From positions 558,001 through 622,000 of the forward strand of contig CAVPJC010000013.1 in the NCBI GenBank assembly GCA_963705155.1: 64,000 nt of DNA, read 5' to 3'. Of the stretch, positions 47,886 through 58,521 are shown piece by piece (the first letter of the stretch is position 1; each line of letters starts with the position of its first letter). The DNA comes from CAVPJC01 sp963705155 (GTDB lineage: Bacteria > Chloroflexota > Anaerolineae > Anaerolineales > UBA4823). The notes under the pieces are model-generated. The model saw only the letters and a program-made list of their open reading frames with translations. It was not told the origin of the DNA and searched no databases. The translations under genes and the position numbers were made by a program.

Positions 47886-48245
47886 ATGAAATACGTGTTA
47901 CTTGTATACAGCGAAGAGCAGTTGGCCGCCCAGATGTCCCCGGAAGCGATGCAGGCGTTTATGGGCGAATACGCGACCTACACGCAGGCGATTCAATCAG
48001 CCGGTGTCCGGCGCGCGGGTGAGGCCCTGCAGCCAACTTCGACGGCCACCACGGTCCGTGTCAAACAGGGCAAGGCACTCACCACCCATGGTCCATTCGC
48101 CGAGACCAAAGAACAGCTCGGTGGCTTCTACCTCATCGAGTGTGCGAATCTGGACGAGGCCATCGAGTGGGCGGTAAAATGCCCAGATGCGCGCTATGGT
48201 TCCATCGAAGTTCGCCCGGTGATGGAGTATGGCCAGCCGCAGTAA
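47886..48245 (+). CDS. YCII-related DGPF-type protein
   Basis: 119 residues: MKYVLLVYSEEQ, then LTTHGPFAETKEQLGGFYLIE with the DGPF-like motif (HGPF), and AIEWAVKCPDARYGSIEVRPV. These ferredoxin-like proteins sit beside ECF42 sigma factors in many bacteria, as here, and are thought to be functionally linked to them. Ribosome site CAGGAGA upstream. Biochemical role not established. Confidence 0.9.
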   Translation: MKYVLLVYSEEQLAAQMSPEAMQAFMGEYATYTQAIQSAGVRRAGEALQPTSTATTVRVKQGKALTTHGPFAETKEQLGGFYLIECANLDEAIEWAVKCPDARYGSIEVRPVMEYGQPQ

Positions 48246-48272
48246 GGCATAGCGAGCGAGTTCGGATCCGCG

Positions 48273-49547
48273 TTGACTACCTATTCTCATCAATTCGTCG
48301 CACAGGTTTACCGCCGGGAATACGGCCAGCTGCTCGCCACTCTCATCGGTTGGCTGGGCGATTTCGATCTGGCCGAAGAAGCGCTGCAGGATGCCTTCCT
48401 GGCTGCCATTGAGCACTGGGGGCACGACGGCCCGCCGCAGAATCCCGGCGCATGGCTCACCACGACTGCGCGTCGCAAAGCGATCGATCGCCTCCGCCGC
48501 GACCGTCCCATCGCAGTCGATCTGGATCCGACGGAGAACCTGTCCCTGTCACAGCTAGTGGTGACTAACGATTTCGACGATGTGGGTGAAATCCCGGATG
48601 AACGCCTCAAGCTCATGTTCACTTGTTGTCATCCGGCTTTGCCGCTCGACCAACGCGTCGCGCTGACCTTGCATACGCTGGGTGGATTAACGACGGCAGA
48701 AATCGCGGCAGCTTTTCTCGTACCGGTGCCGACCATGGCTCAGCGGCTTGTGCGCGCGAAGCGCAAGATCAAACAAGCGGGCATCCCATACTACGTGCCG
48801 CCCCAGCATCTACTAGCGGAGCGGCTCGATTCGGTGCTGACCGTCTTATATTTGATCTTCACCGAAGGCTACGCGGCCACGACCGGCCAAGCGCTCATCC
48901 GCCACGAACTGTGCGACGACGCTATCCGCCTGGGCCGGGTGCTGGAGAGGTTGATTCGCCAGACACACACCGACGTGCCGGAAGCGCAGCAGGCCGAGGT
49001 GCTGGGGCTGCTGGCTTTAATGTTGCTGCACCATTCGCGGCGCAAGGCAAGGGTCGGGTTGCAGGGCGAGTTGGTGTTACTCGACCAACAAGATCGGTCG
49101 CTGTGGGAAAAACGCGACATTCAAGAGGGACTCGCCCTCGTCGAAAAAGCGCTGCACATGCTGCAGCCCGGCCCGTACCAGATTCAGGCCGCCATCGGCG
49201 CGCTACATGCCCGCGCCCAGACGGGGGGTGATACCGACTGGCTACAGATCGCCGCGTTGTATGCCGAGCTGCGACGGTATGTCGATTCGCCGGTCATTCA
49301 ACTCAACCAGGCCGTCGCCGTCTCGATGGCAGATGGTCCACAGCCGGGCTTGCGCTTGCTCGAGCCGCTTACAGATGAGTTGAGCGCTTTTGCCCCATAC
49401 CATCTCGCTCGCGCCGACATGTTACGCCGAACGAATCAACTGGAAGCAGCACGCGGTGCATACCGCCTGGCACTGGACCTGACGCAGAATCAAGTGGAGC
49501 GGGACTTCATTCTGACACGGATCACAACGTTGGGAGAACCACAATAG
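48273..49547 (+). CDS. ECF42-type RNA polymerase sigma factor
   Basis: 424 residues starting at TTG. The sigma-2 region begins FVAQVYRREYGQLLATLIGW and includes DLAEEALQDAFLAAIEHW; the sigma-4 helix-turn-helix is LTLHTLGGLTTAEIAAAFLV. A C-terminal helical extension of about 240 residues (with LARAD, RTNQLEAARGAYRLAL and TPR-like repeats) is typical of ECF42 factors, which lack an anti-sigma factor and are thought to be controlled through this extension. Partner DGPF protein lies just upstream. Confidence 0.92.
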   Translation: MTTYSHQFVAQVYRREYGQLLATLIGWLGDFDLAEEALQDAFLAAIEHWGHDGPPQNPGAWLTTTARRKAIDRLRRDRPIAVDLDPTENLSLSQLVVTNDFDDVGEIPDERLKLMFTCCHPALPLDQRVALTLHTLGGLTTAEIAAAFLVPVPTMAQRLVRAKRKIKQAGIPYYVPPQHLLAERLDSVLTVLYLIFTEGYAATTGQALIRHELCDDAIRLGRVLERLIRQTHTDVPEAQQAEVLGLLALMLLHHSRRKARVGLQGELVLLDQQDRSLWEKRDIQEGLALVEKALHMLQPGPYQIQAAIGALHARAQTGGDTDWLQIAALYAELRRYVDSPVIQLNQAVAVSMADGPQPGLRLLEPLTDELSAFAPYHLARADMLRRTNQLEAARGAYRLALDLTQNQVERDFILTRITTLGEPQ

Positions 49548-49566
49548 TCTTGAAAGGGAGCAAGCC

Positions 49567-49992
49567 ATGGCCACATTCAGAACATCCATCAAAATCAACG
49601 CTTCACCCGAAGTCATCTGGGCGATCCTGACCAATGCCCGCGGCTGGACAGACTGGAACACGACCGTAGACCGCGTCGAAGGGACGATCGCTCCGGGCGA
49701 GAAAATCACCGTACACGCCAAAGTGAACCCCGGGCGCGCCTTCCCGGTGAAGGTCACCGAATTCATTCCCGGTCAGCGCATGGTATGGACAGGCGGGATG
49801 CCACTCGGCCTGTTCAAAGGCGTACGGACCTATACCCTGGCGAAGCAATCTGGCAGCAGCGTTGAATTCGCGATGCGCGAAGACTACTCTGGACCGATGG
49901 CGCCGATGATGACACGTTCCATCCCCGACCTGCAACCGGCCTTCGATGAATTTGCAGCAGCGCTCAAGAAGAGGGCGGAAAGCAAAGTCTGA
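49567..49992 (+). CDS. SRPBCC family protein
   Basis: 141 residues of the START/Bet v1-like fold: FRTSIKINASPEVIWAILTN, WTDWNTTVDRVEG, and a C-terminal helix (PDLQPAFDEFAAALKKRAE). These proteins bind hydrophobic ligands; AHSA1-like members are frequent in ECF42/DGPF clusters. Good ribosome site (GGGAGCAAGCC) before the ATG. Likely a target or partner in the sigma-factor cluster. Confidence 0.85.
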   Translation: MATFRTSIKINASPEVIWAILTNARGWTDWNTTVDRVEGTIAPGEKITVHAKVNPGRAFPVKVTEFIPGQRMVWTGGMPLGLFKGVRTYTLAKQSGSSVEFAMREDYSGPMAPMMTRSIPDLQPAFDEFAAALKKRAESKV

Positions 49993-50051
49993 TTGCTAGC
50001 AGTCACGGGCTGGAAATCGACAGAATCACTTCGACATACGACAGGAGAAAA

Positions 50052-50474
50052 ATGATGGCACAGCAAAAAGTGAAAGGCAAGGGTACGCGCGAGGATCCGT
50101 GGATGCTGCAAACGCCGAGTCTGACGGGTGAATATCAGATGTATCGTGACGAATCGGCCAACCCGCCGGCGCTGGCCTGCACCGTCGGGAAAACCGAGTT
50201 GCGCTACCACCTGCGCTGTATTGAAGACCTGCACGCCATGCTCAAGGCGCACGGCGACTGGCTGCCGCTCGGCAGCGCGGATGAACAGAAGCCGGCTAAG
50301 GAAGGCACCGTCGAGGCCTGGGCGCGATCGTCGGATAATCCCGTCGGGGGCTGGTACGGGCTAAAGAAGGGCCTGCGTGGCCGGTTCGGGATGTATGTGC
50401 CGCCGTTACTGGAGGCACTGGGTCTTGCTGAGGTTGAGCACAATCCGAAGAACAATCGCATGCGGGCGGTGTAG
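50052..50474 (+). CDS. Conserved hypothetical protein of ECF clusters
   Basis: 140 residues: GTREDPWMLQTPSLTGEYQMYRDE at the start, LRYHLRCIEDLHAMLKAHGDW, and GWYGLKKGLRGRFGMYVPPLLE. I recall the same architecture as a small DUF found near sigma-factor/SRPBCC genes (DUF6855-like), but this is unverified. ATG at 50,052 with AGGAG upstream; a second ATG follows at 50,055. Its position argues for a role in the ECF42 regulon. Confidence 0.7.
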   Translation: MMAQQKVKGKGTREDPWMLQTPSLTGEYQMYRDESANPPALACTVGKTELRYHLRCIEDLHAMLKAHGDWLPLGSADEQKPAKEGTVEAWARSSDNPVGGWYGLKKGLRGRFGMYVPPLLEALGLAEVEHNPKNNRMRAV

Positions 50475-50607
50475 TCGCCCCTGTGACGGCTGAAGCCGCA
50501 CACCCAATGCGCCCGTTTTTAGAGGCTCGTGGTTGCTGGCGCAACTCCTCGGCGAGTATGCTTTGCCTCAGCCGATGGCCGTTTAGCAACGACGTTCGAG
50601 GGAATGA

Positions 50608-50642
50608 AAAGGCCCTTCAAGCACATCGCCCGAAGGGCCTTT
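50608..50642. terminator. Probable transcription terminator hairpin
   Basis: Perfect 11-bp inverted repeat AAAGGCCCTTC / GAAGGGCCTTT with a 13-base loop. The arms start with A's and end with T's, so it could work in both directions between the ECF cluster (plus) and glmS (minus). The remainder of 50,475-50,774 shows no gene. Confidence 0.78.
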
Positions 50643-50774
50643 AACAGTAAGGGCGAGGCATTCGCTACAAGTTTCGTGTTCATCGTCAGCCAGGCCGCTT
50701 CCGGCGACCCAATCGGCTAGATGTCGCGTGCGAATGCCTCGCCCCTACCAATCTACAAATTTACTAACCCCCAC

Positions 50775-52616
<1,842 letters not shown>

Positions 52617-52641
52617 GAGAACCCTCCTGTTGGGGAATGGC

Positions 52642-52687
52642 CCTCACCCCCGCCCCTCTCCCAATGGGGAGGGGTCGGGGTGAGGGT
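52642..52687. repeat. GC-rich inverted repeat, second copy
   Basis: CCCTCACCCC pairs with GGGGTGAGGG, with an inner CCCCTC / GAGGGG arm around AAT. It belongs to the same family as 38,767-38,849. Confidence 0.75.
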
Positions 52688-52890
52688 GAATGGTTGTTTC
52701 GCCACCTCGCCGCGTTTTGTGCGTAAATCGCTTCACGATTTTGTCGCGGCGCTTGTCACTCAGGAGGGAAAAGATAAGGATGTGGCCACCCCGACGGCTT
52801 CCGCTGATACCTCGATTTTCCTCCGCGCGATTGCGGAGTTAGCACTGCCCCGCGGCAGGAACCGTCACCTCGTCTACTCGGTAGTCATCC

Positions 52891-53032
52891 GTCACTGCGA
52901 GTGCTTCCGCCTAGCGCGCCTCCGCCGCTGTGCGGCGGGTGAGGCGTCGGCGAAGCAGTCTCAGGCACTGCCGCTGAGATTGCTTCATCAGCCGCACACT
53001 ACGCGGCTTCCTCGCAATGACGTACGGCCACG
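52891..53032. repeat. Nested palindromic repeat element
   Basis: Outer arms GTCACTGCGAG and CTCGCAATGAC (one mismatch) enclose inner arms GAAGCAGTCTCAG and CTGAGATTGCTTC (one mismatch), about 140 bases in all. The GTCA-TGCGAG end sequence recalls short dispersed palindromic repeats found in many bacterial genomes. It can fold into a cruciform; no coding role. Confidence 0.7.
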
Positions 53033-53180
53033 AGTCCATGCGCTGTCTTTCCCTGATGTCTTGTCGCTTCACCTCCTGTACTGTTTTCCTGACCTGTATT
53101 GTACTCAACTCTGGTTTGTAATCAATTGAATTGAGCCAAGGATTTCCCTGAAATCCCGTCAGGATTGTGTCAAAGCCACT

Positions 53181-54608
53181 TTACAGATACTTTTCAATAG
53201 ACCAGCCGCCCGCTTTCATAACGTCAAGGGGGATTTCTTTATCGGTCGGCTTGACTAACAGACGACTGTGGCCGGTTAGTGCATCCAGCACATCGCCCAT
53301 CGCATCGGCCAGCGCCACCGGCCGATCGAGCAGCTGCGCGATCCGCAGCGGCGACACATCGTCCAGCGCCACCCCCTGCGGATGATCGAACATGATACGC
53401 GGCAGCACAATCACTTCACCCAATTCATGCTTCTTAGACTGATTGATGACATCATCACCCATCAACAGGCCAGACACCATGATCGTCTCACCCAAGCGCT
53501 CATTCACCACCGGAATCACGTCAACTGGAAGACCACTCAGGTGCGTGAACTCTTGCGCGGCTTTGGTCAACGTCGGCGCGAACAGCGTCCCCGTGACAAG
53601 GGTGGCACTTGCATGCCGCAGTTCGCTGATTCGTTGATTCGTTGACTCGCGGCTTCGCTTAATCTCTCGCTTCACCTTCTGCCAATCATCCAGAAAACTC
53701 CGTACCATCCCCTGCCCGTTTTCTTCCAGTGACAAACCGTCATAATACGAACGAGGCGGGATCGGTTCATCGAGCTGCAGGTACCATTCGTCGGTGAGAT
53801 AGGCGAAGCGCACACCGAACCGCGTCAGATACTCCTGCTGATGGCCGTGCACTTCGTCGACGATGACGCGCATCTCTGCTTTGGTGAGCGGACGCCGATC
53901 GTATTTGTGGTGCCGCGTCAATCCGACCGGCACCACGCACACTGATGAGACGTGCGGCCACAACGTCGCCAGATCATGGATCGATTGGCCGAGATGCTGT
54001 CCGTCGTTCAAGCCTGGCGTGATCACCAACTGTGTGTGAACTTCAATGTCGTGCTTGGCCAGCCAACGCAGCTGCTCCATGATGTTCGGCGCAGTGGGAT
54101 TGCGCAGGCAGGCGCGGCGCACGTTGAGATCGGTGGCATGAACCGAGACATACAGTGGGGAGAGGAACTGATCGGCGATGCGCTGCCAGTCGTGTTCTGA
54201 GAGATTGGTCAGCGTGACGAAGTGGCCGTGCAGAAACGAGTAGCGATAGTCGTCGTCTTTGACATACAGCGCCCGCCGCATGCGGTTGGGCATCTGCAGC
54301 ACAAAGCAGAACGGGCACAAATTGTTGCAGCGCCGGATGTCGGTATCGAACGTGGGATGCTCGAACTCAATACCGAGCGTCTGGTTGTAGTCGCGCCCGC
54401 CTTTGCAGGTAAGCAGCATGCCATTGCGCCGGATCTGCAACTCGATCCATTCGTCGGCAGCGTAGAACTGCACATCGATGACATCTTCGACCGGATGACC
54501 GTTGACTTCGATAATCTCATCGCCAACCTGCAAACCGATCTCGGCCGCAAAACTCTCCGGCTCGATTGCCGCGATGATACCCCCGCGTGTTGTCGTGTTC
54601 AATCTCAC
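53181..54608 (-). CDS. PDZ-radical SAM-DUF512 protein
   Basis: 475 residues. An N-terminal PDZ-like domain (about 1-65, with AAEIGLQVGDEIIEVNGHPV) precedes a radical SAM core with CX3CX2C motif CNNLCPFC, cysteines at 94, 98 and 101, and FVTLTNLSEHDW. The C-terminal DUF512 domain has RFGVRFAYLTDEWYL. The family was named from cyanobacteria (TIGR03279) and its substrate is unknown. The start is GTG, overlapping the stop of plsC (GTGA), so it is translationally coupled to it. Confidence 0.88.
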   Translation of the reverse strand: MRLNTTTRGGIIAAIEPESFAAEIGLQVGDEIIEVNGHPVEDVIDVQFYAADEWIELQIRRNGMLLTCKGGRDYNQTLGIEFEHPTFDTDIRRCNNLCPFCFVLQMPNRMRRALYVKDDDYRYSFLHGHFVTLTNLSEHDWQRIADQFLSPLYVSVHATDLNVRRACLRNPTAPNIMEQLRWLAKHDIEVHTQLVITPGLNDGQHLGQSIHDLATLWPHVSSVCVVPVGLTRHHKYDRRPLTKAEMRVIVDEVHGHQQEYLTRFGVRFAYLTDEWYLQLDEPIPPRSYYDGLSLEENGQGMVRSFLDDWQKVKREIKRSRESTNQRISELRHASATLVTGTLFAPTLTKAAQEFTHLSGLPVDVIPVVNERLGETIMVSGLLMGDDVINQSKKHELGEVIVLPRIMFDHPQGVALDDVSPLRIAQLLDRPVALADAMGDVLDALTGHSRLLVKPTDKEIPLDVMKAGGWSIEKYL

Positions 54609-55360
54609 TTCCCCTGCGGCGCAAACTTCACGTATTTTGCCGTCGCTTGCTCCAGGTCTTCATACAGGCCACGTTGTTCCGGCGGCAGCAGCGCGGCGAG
54701 TTGATACATGGCTTCGCCCGTCATCTGCTTAAGTATCTCGGCCGTGGCGCGTTCGCCGCCTGGATCGAGATAGAATGGCTGGCCGAAACGGTACGTGACA
54801 TGCGTCTTCTTCATCTTCCAGTAATTGTGCTTAAACGCGGGCGTGCCGCTGATGCCCACCGGCACGATCGGCACCTTGGCGCGATACGCGACGAAAGCGA
54901 TGCCTTCGTGCGCTTCGCCCAGGCCGCCCGTCTCGCTGCGATGTCCCTCGGGCGCGATCAACACGGCCAGGCCTGCTTCCAGCGCATCCAGCACACGGCG
55001 CAGGGCACTGAGATCCGCTGCCCCACGATTGACCGGGATCGAATCGAACGAGCGCAGCAAAGGGCCAATGATTTTATCTTCATACGCCTCGACCTTGGCC
55101 ATGGACACCATGGGGCGCGGCATCATGCCGGTGAGAATGACCGGATCGAGAAAGGCAACGTGGTTGATCATCATGATGACCGGGCCTGTGCACGGGATGT
55201 TCTCCCAGCCCTGCTTCTCCAGATCGAGCCACAGCCACATGCCGAAATGCAAGCCGGTCAATAACACACGGCCCGGCCAGCGCAGTTTGTAATGCTGATA
55301 GAACTCTTGTCTTTGCTGCGCTGGCGCGTCAGCGCAGGCGGTTGCGGATTCATGTCTCAC
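54605..55360 (-). CDS. 1-acyl-sn-glycerol-3-phosphate acyltransferase (PlsC-like)
   Basis: 251 residues. Acyltransferase motif I is NHVAFLD (H-x4-D), motif II around PVNRGA, motif III APEGHRSETG and motif IV VPIVPVGISGTPAF. It acylates lysophosphatidate for phospholipid synthesis, or a related acceptor. The GTG start overlaps the cmk stop (GTGA). Same order cmk-plsC-radical SAM gene suggests one operon. Confidence 0.9.
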   Translation of the reverse strand: MRHESATACADAPAQQRQEFYQHYKLRWPGRVLLTGLHFGMWLWLDLEKQGWENIPCTGPVIMMINHVAFLDPVILTGMMPRPMVSMAKVEAYEDKIIGPLLRSFDSIPVNRGAADLSALRRVLDALEAGLAVLIAPEGHRSETGGLGEAHEGIAFVAYRAKVPIVPVGISGTPAFKHNYWKMKKTHVTYRFGQPFYLDPGGERATAEILKQMTGEAMYQLAALLPPEQRGLYEDLEQATAKYVKFAPQGK

Positions 55361-56040
55361 AGTTCCTGGGCGATGAGTTCTTCAACACGGGCGATCACTT
55401 CTTCCACGCTCAATCGGGTCGAGTCGATGATCACGGCATCGGGTGCAGCTTTCAACGGCGCGGTGGCGCGGCCGCTATCGATCGCATCGCGGCGCTTCAC
55501 GTTGTCGAGTATCGACCCGTAGGTCTGCGACTGATCGCCGCGTGTCTGCACTTCTCGAAGACGCCGCCGGGCGCGTTCTTCCGCCGAAGCATCCAGATAG
55601 ATCTTCAGCGGCGCTTCCGGCAGCACTACCGTGCCGATGTCACGACCTACCATCACCACGTTACCGCGCAGGCCGATGCGGCGCTGTTGGGCCGTGAGAG
55701 CAGATCGGACGCCCGGATAAACCGAAACCAGGGACACCTTGGCATCCACCTCCGGCGAGCGAATCGCCCACGTCACATCGACGCCATCGCACAGCACATC
55801 ATACTGGCGACCATCATCCTGCGAAGGCGGCTTCACATCGATCTGCAGCGACTCGGTCAATATCGTCACGGCGGGTTCGTCGGAAACAGCCACATCCCGA
55901 TCGAGCACGGCCCACGTCGCGGCGCGATACATCACGCCGGTGTCGAAGTAGAGATAGTTCAGCTTGCGAGCCAGCGCATTGGCGATGGTGCTCTTGCCCG
56001 AAGCCGCCGGGCCATCGATGGCGATGATGGTTGGTTTCAT
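55357..56040 (-). CDS. cmk: Cytidylate kinase
   Basis: 227 residues phosphorylating CMP/dCMP. P-loop GPAASGKST near the start (IIAIDGPAASGKST), the YFDTGVMYRAATW acceptor region, and VVMVGRDIGTVVLPEA and DASAEERARRR in the NMP-binding/lid region. Heads the cmk-plsC-radical SAM operon. Confidence 0.95.
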   Translation of the reverse strand: MKPTIIAIDGPAASGKSTIANALARKLNYLYFDTGVMYRAATWAVLDRDVAVSDEPAVTILTESLQIDVKPPSQDDGRQYDVLCDGVDVTWAIRSPEVDAKVSLVSVYPGVRSALTAQQRRIGLRGNVVMVGRDIGTVVLPEAPLKIYLDASAEERARRRLREVQTRGDQSQTYGSILDNVKRRDAIDSGRATAPLKAAPDAVIIDSTRLSVEEVIARVEELIAQEL

Positions 56041-56208
56041 GAGTCATCCGTTCGAGAGAGTATGGCGATTCTACCCGAACGCTGTGGACTTGTCCACGAG
56101 CCGTATTGATTGTACCTGATCAAGAATAATGATCACCGTGCCATGAGTTCACACACAACAGCATGAGCACAAAGCAAGCCAAACGATGCGGCATGGTAGA
56201 ATGGGCTT

Positions 56209-57636
56209 ATGCGATTTCACCGATTAGTCGCCTTGCTGGTATGCCTGTCGCCTCTCGTGTTGACCGCCTGTGTGCCTCAAATGATCGCGACGCCGGCAGT
56301 AACGCCATCTGCTACAGCGGAACGGCCCAACCCGACACCAATCATTGCCTGGGACACCTCGCAGCGGAATCGACCAATCACCTGCGCTGACCTGGACGCG
56401 CCATGGGCAGCAAATGATTGGTCAACAGTCATCAATGTCTTGCAGGCGCTGCAAGAAGCCCGACAAGAATGCGGTACCGAGCCGTTGGGCGCTAAGATGT
56501 ATGCAGCACATTTCAACTACGCCACTGCCCTCGAAGCCGCTGGCAAGCCAGCAGAGGCAACAACGCATTATCTTGCCGCACTGACGATCAACACACGTGG
56601 ACGTGAAGCGCTGACCGCCTTAGCACGCTTGAAGGCGTTGCCCACATTACCTGCGCCGCCGTGTCAGCCGACCGAGGTCGCGCCGTACACCGCCACGCCG
56701 GGCGATTTCGTCAAAGTGAATGAACGCGGCTTTGCCTTAAATGACGAACCGTTATATCTTCGCGGCTTCAATTATTATCCGCGCCATGCACCATGGGAAA
56801 CATTCCTGCCGAATGCTAACTTGGCCGAAGTCGCGCAAGAATTAGATCTGATTGCCGAAGCCGGGTTCAACACCTTGCGCATCGCGCTGTGGTACGACCC
56901 ATTGTTTACCTGCAAACCGGAAGATGCTGTTCCCAATGCCGATGGCTTTGCCAAGCTTGATGCTCTGATTGAGTTGGCACGAGATCGCAAGCTGAAACTG
57001 ATTGTGACGCTGAATGACTTGCCTGATTTCTATTTCCGCCCACTGTATACAGATTACGCGCGTTATGATGCTCAAACCGTCTTCATTGTCAGCCGTTATC
57101 GCGCTGAGCCTGCCCTCTTGGCGTGGGATTTACGGAACGAACCCGATCTGGATTATGGCGCAGACGGGCGAGCTGCGGTGACCTCTGCTAAGGCAGTAAG
57201 CAAGTGGCTCACACACGTTGCCGAGATCGTTCGCCGGAACGATCAACGCCATCTCATCACAATCGGTTGGTGGGGCAATGCCACAATCGCTAATGATGCC
57301 GTGGATTTCCTATCATTTCATCATTGGACAGATGCGACACAATTGGCGCAACGCATCAGAGCATTGCAAACCGCAAGCAACAAGCCGATCGTGCTAGAGG
57401 AAGTCGGCTATCCCGCCTGGGATCAAAACAGCGAAGCCTGGCAAACGAAGTCTCTGCAGAAGGTGCTTAGCGTTGCAGAAAACAGCGGCATTGCTGGCTG
57501 GCTTATCTGGACCGCTTTCGATTTCGTTCTCCCGTCTGGACAAGCACCGAGTCCAGAATATTCCTTCGGTTTGTGGCGCACCGATTTGACACCCAAGCCA
57601 GCTTTATCAGTTTTGCCATTGCCCGCCCTGCCCTGA
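56209..57636 (+). CDS. Lipoprotein with TPR-like region and GH5-type glycosidase fold
   Basis: 475 residues. Signal and lipobox LVLTAC (cysteine at about 21), then a TPR-like helical segment (about 60-145, with HFNYATALEAAGKPAEATTHYLAAL). The remainder is a TIM barrel typical of cellulase family GH5: RGFNYYPRHAPWETF, acid/base Glu in LRNEPDLDY and nucleophile Glu in VLEEVGYPAW, with HH near WTDAT. Both catalytic glutamates are present, so it may hydrolyse beta-glucans or mannans on the cell surface. Specificity unknown. Confidence 0.83.
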   Translation: MRFHRLVALLVCLSPLVLTACVPQMIATPAVTPSATAERPNPTPIIAWDTSQRNRPITCADLDAPWAANDWSTVINVLQALQEARQECGTEPLGAKMYAAHFNYATALEAAGKPAEATTHYLAALTINTRGREALTALARLKALPTLPAPPCQPTEVAPYTATPGDFVKVNERGFALNDEPLYLRGFNYYPRHAPWETFLPNANLAEVAQELDLIAEAGFNTLRIALWYDPLFTCKPEDAVPNADGFAKLDALIELARDRKLKLIVTLNDLPDFYFRPLYTDYARYDAQTVFIVSRYRAEPALLAWDLRNEPDLDYGADGRAAVTSAKAVSKWLTHVAEIVRRNDQRHLITIGWWGNATIANDAVDFLSFHHWTDATQLAQRIRALQTASNKPIVLEEVGYPAWDQNSEAWQTKSLQKVLSVAENSGIAGWLIWTAFDFVLPSGQAPSPEYSFGLWRTDLTPKPALSVLPLPALP

Positions 57637-57696
57637 AGCACGTGCTACAATCTCATTGTAACAATTCACGATTTGGCTTGGAGTGATTCAGCGAAC

Positions 57697-58302
57697 ATGA
57701 CTATTCGAATTGATGTCTGGTCGGATTTTGTTTGACCGTGGTGCTTCCTCGTTTCCTCCAGTTTGGAGAAACTCAAGCAAGCGCATGCTGTGGAAGTGAT
57801 CTGGCATTCGTACGAACTGCGCCCGATCGGTTCACCGCCGATTCCGCCGGAATATCTGGCGCGCATTCAGGCGGGAAAACCGCGTCTGCTGCAACTGGCG
57901 CGCGAGCAGTACGGGCTGGAACTCAATCCAGGCCCGTCGGGCATTCACTCGCGGGCGGCGTTGATCGGCGCGAAGTTTGCCGAGGCGCAGGGCAAAGGCC
58001 CGCAATATCACGACGCTATCTTTCGCGCCTACTGGCAGCGCGCCAATAACGTCGGCGATGCGGAGGTGCTTGCCGAGATCGCGTACTCGATCGGCTTGGA
58101 GCGTGAATCGTTTCTGGCCGCCCTGCAAGACGAACACTACTCAGCGCAAGTTGATGCCGACATCGACGAGGCCTATTCCTACGGACTAACCGGCGTCCCG
58201 GCGTTGATCTTCGGCCAGCGCTATTTGGTCTCTGGCGCGCAGCCGCATGAGGTTTTACGACAAGTGGTGGAAAAGGTTGAAGCCGAAGGAAAGAGAGATT
58301 GA
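57697..58302 (+). CDS. DsbA/FrnE-like thiol oxidoreductase, candidate selenoprotein (U-P-W-C)
   Basis: A 201-residue gene of the FrnE-type DsbA family if TGA at codon 13 (57,733-57,735) is read as selenocysteine. The sequence starts MTIRIDVWSDFV, then TGA, then PWCFL, where relatives have D-x-x-C-P-W-C, so Sec would replace the first catalytic Cys. The frame is open before and after the TGA with continuous family features: ELRPIGSPPIP, FRAYWQRANNVGD, and the cis-Pro loop LTGVPALIFG. A hairpin with SECIS-like properties starts just after the TGA (57,743-57,778). If translated only from the internal ATG at 57,763 the protein lacks its active site. No sel genes lie in this window. Likely acts as a disulphide oxidoreductase or isomerase. 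Confidence 0.78.
57743..57778 (+). promoter_or_regulatory. Candidate bacterial SECIS element
   Basis: Stem-loop immediately after the in-frame TGA. The lower stem is GCTT / AAGC, then an internal loop, then GTTT / AAAC, a bulged C, and CTCC / GGAG closing an apical loop AGTTT (57,760-57,764). The loop starts 24 bases after the TGA, within the range used for bacterial SECIS prediction, and has G in its second position. This fits the SelB-binding pattern. It is a hand-drawn fold. Confidence 0.68.
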
Positions 58303-58521
58303 GAGATAGAGCGATGGAGAGACGGAACCAAGAACGGCTCCGTCTCCTGCATATTCTCAGGCTAACTCTAGGGTTGACTGACGATCCGTCATGCCCGAAG
58401 GTTGTTGTCGGGCATCCAGATCAACCATTGGCGCACGTTGCTGATCGAGTTTCTGGATTCCCGCTAAAAACGCGCGGGAATGACGCTGTGTCGTGCTGTC
58501 GGAATCAAAACAGGCACCGAT
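58303..58521. other. Short intergenic region with hairpins
   Basis: Contains two inverted repeats: GACGGA / TCCGTC (58,321-58,344) and GCCCGA / TCGGGC (about 58,392-58,412). They lie between the convergent DsbA-like gene and rluB and may act as terminators. A similar CATGCCCGA-type element recurs at about 62,842. Confidence 0.5.

Larger units (their letters stand above)
52617..53180. other. Intergenic region with two repeats upstream of glmS
   Basis: About 560 bases with no gene supported. A frame of 149 codons on the plus strand crosses a palindromic repeat and shows no plausible protein features. Contains the compound inverted repeat (52,642-52,687) and a long nested palindromic element (52,891-53,032). 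glmS promoter elements should lie in this stretch reading minus. Confidence 0.6.

Noticed and set aside
52617..52700. glmS ribozyme in the glmS leader
   Set aside because: The leader contains a repeat-type hairpin and lacks any recognisable ribozyme core.
52680..53129. Plus-strand frame of 149 codons
   Set aside because: It crosses the nested palindromic repeat at 52,891-53,032 and gives no plausible protein; treated as non-coding.
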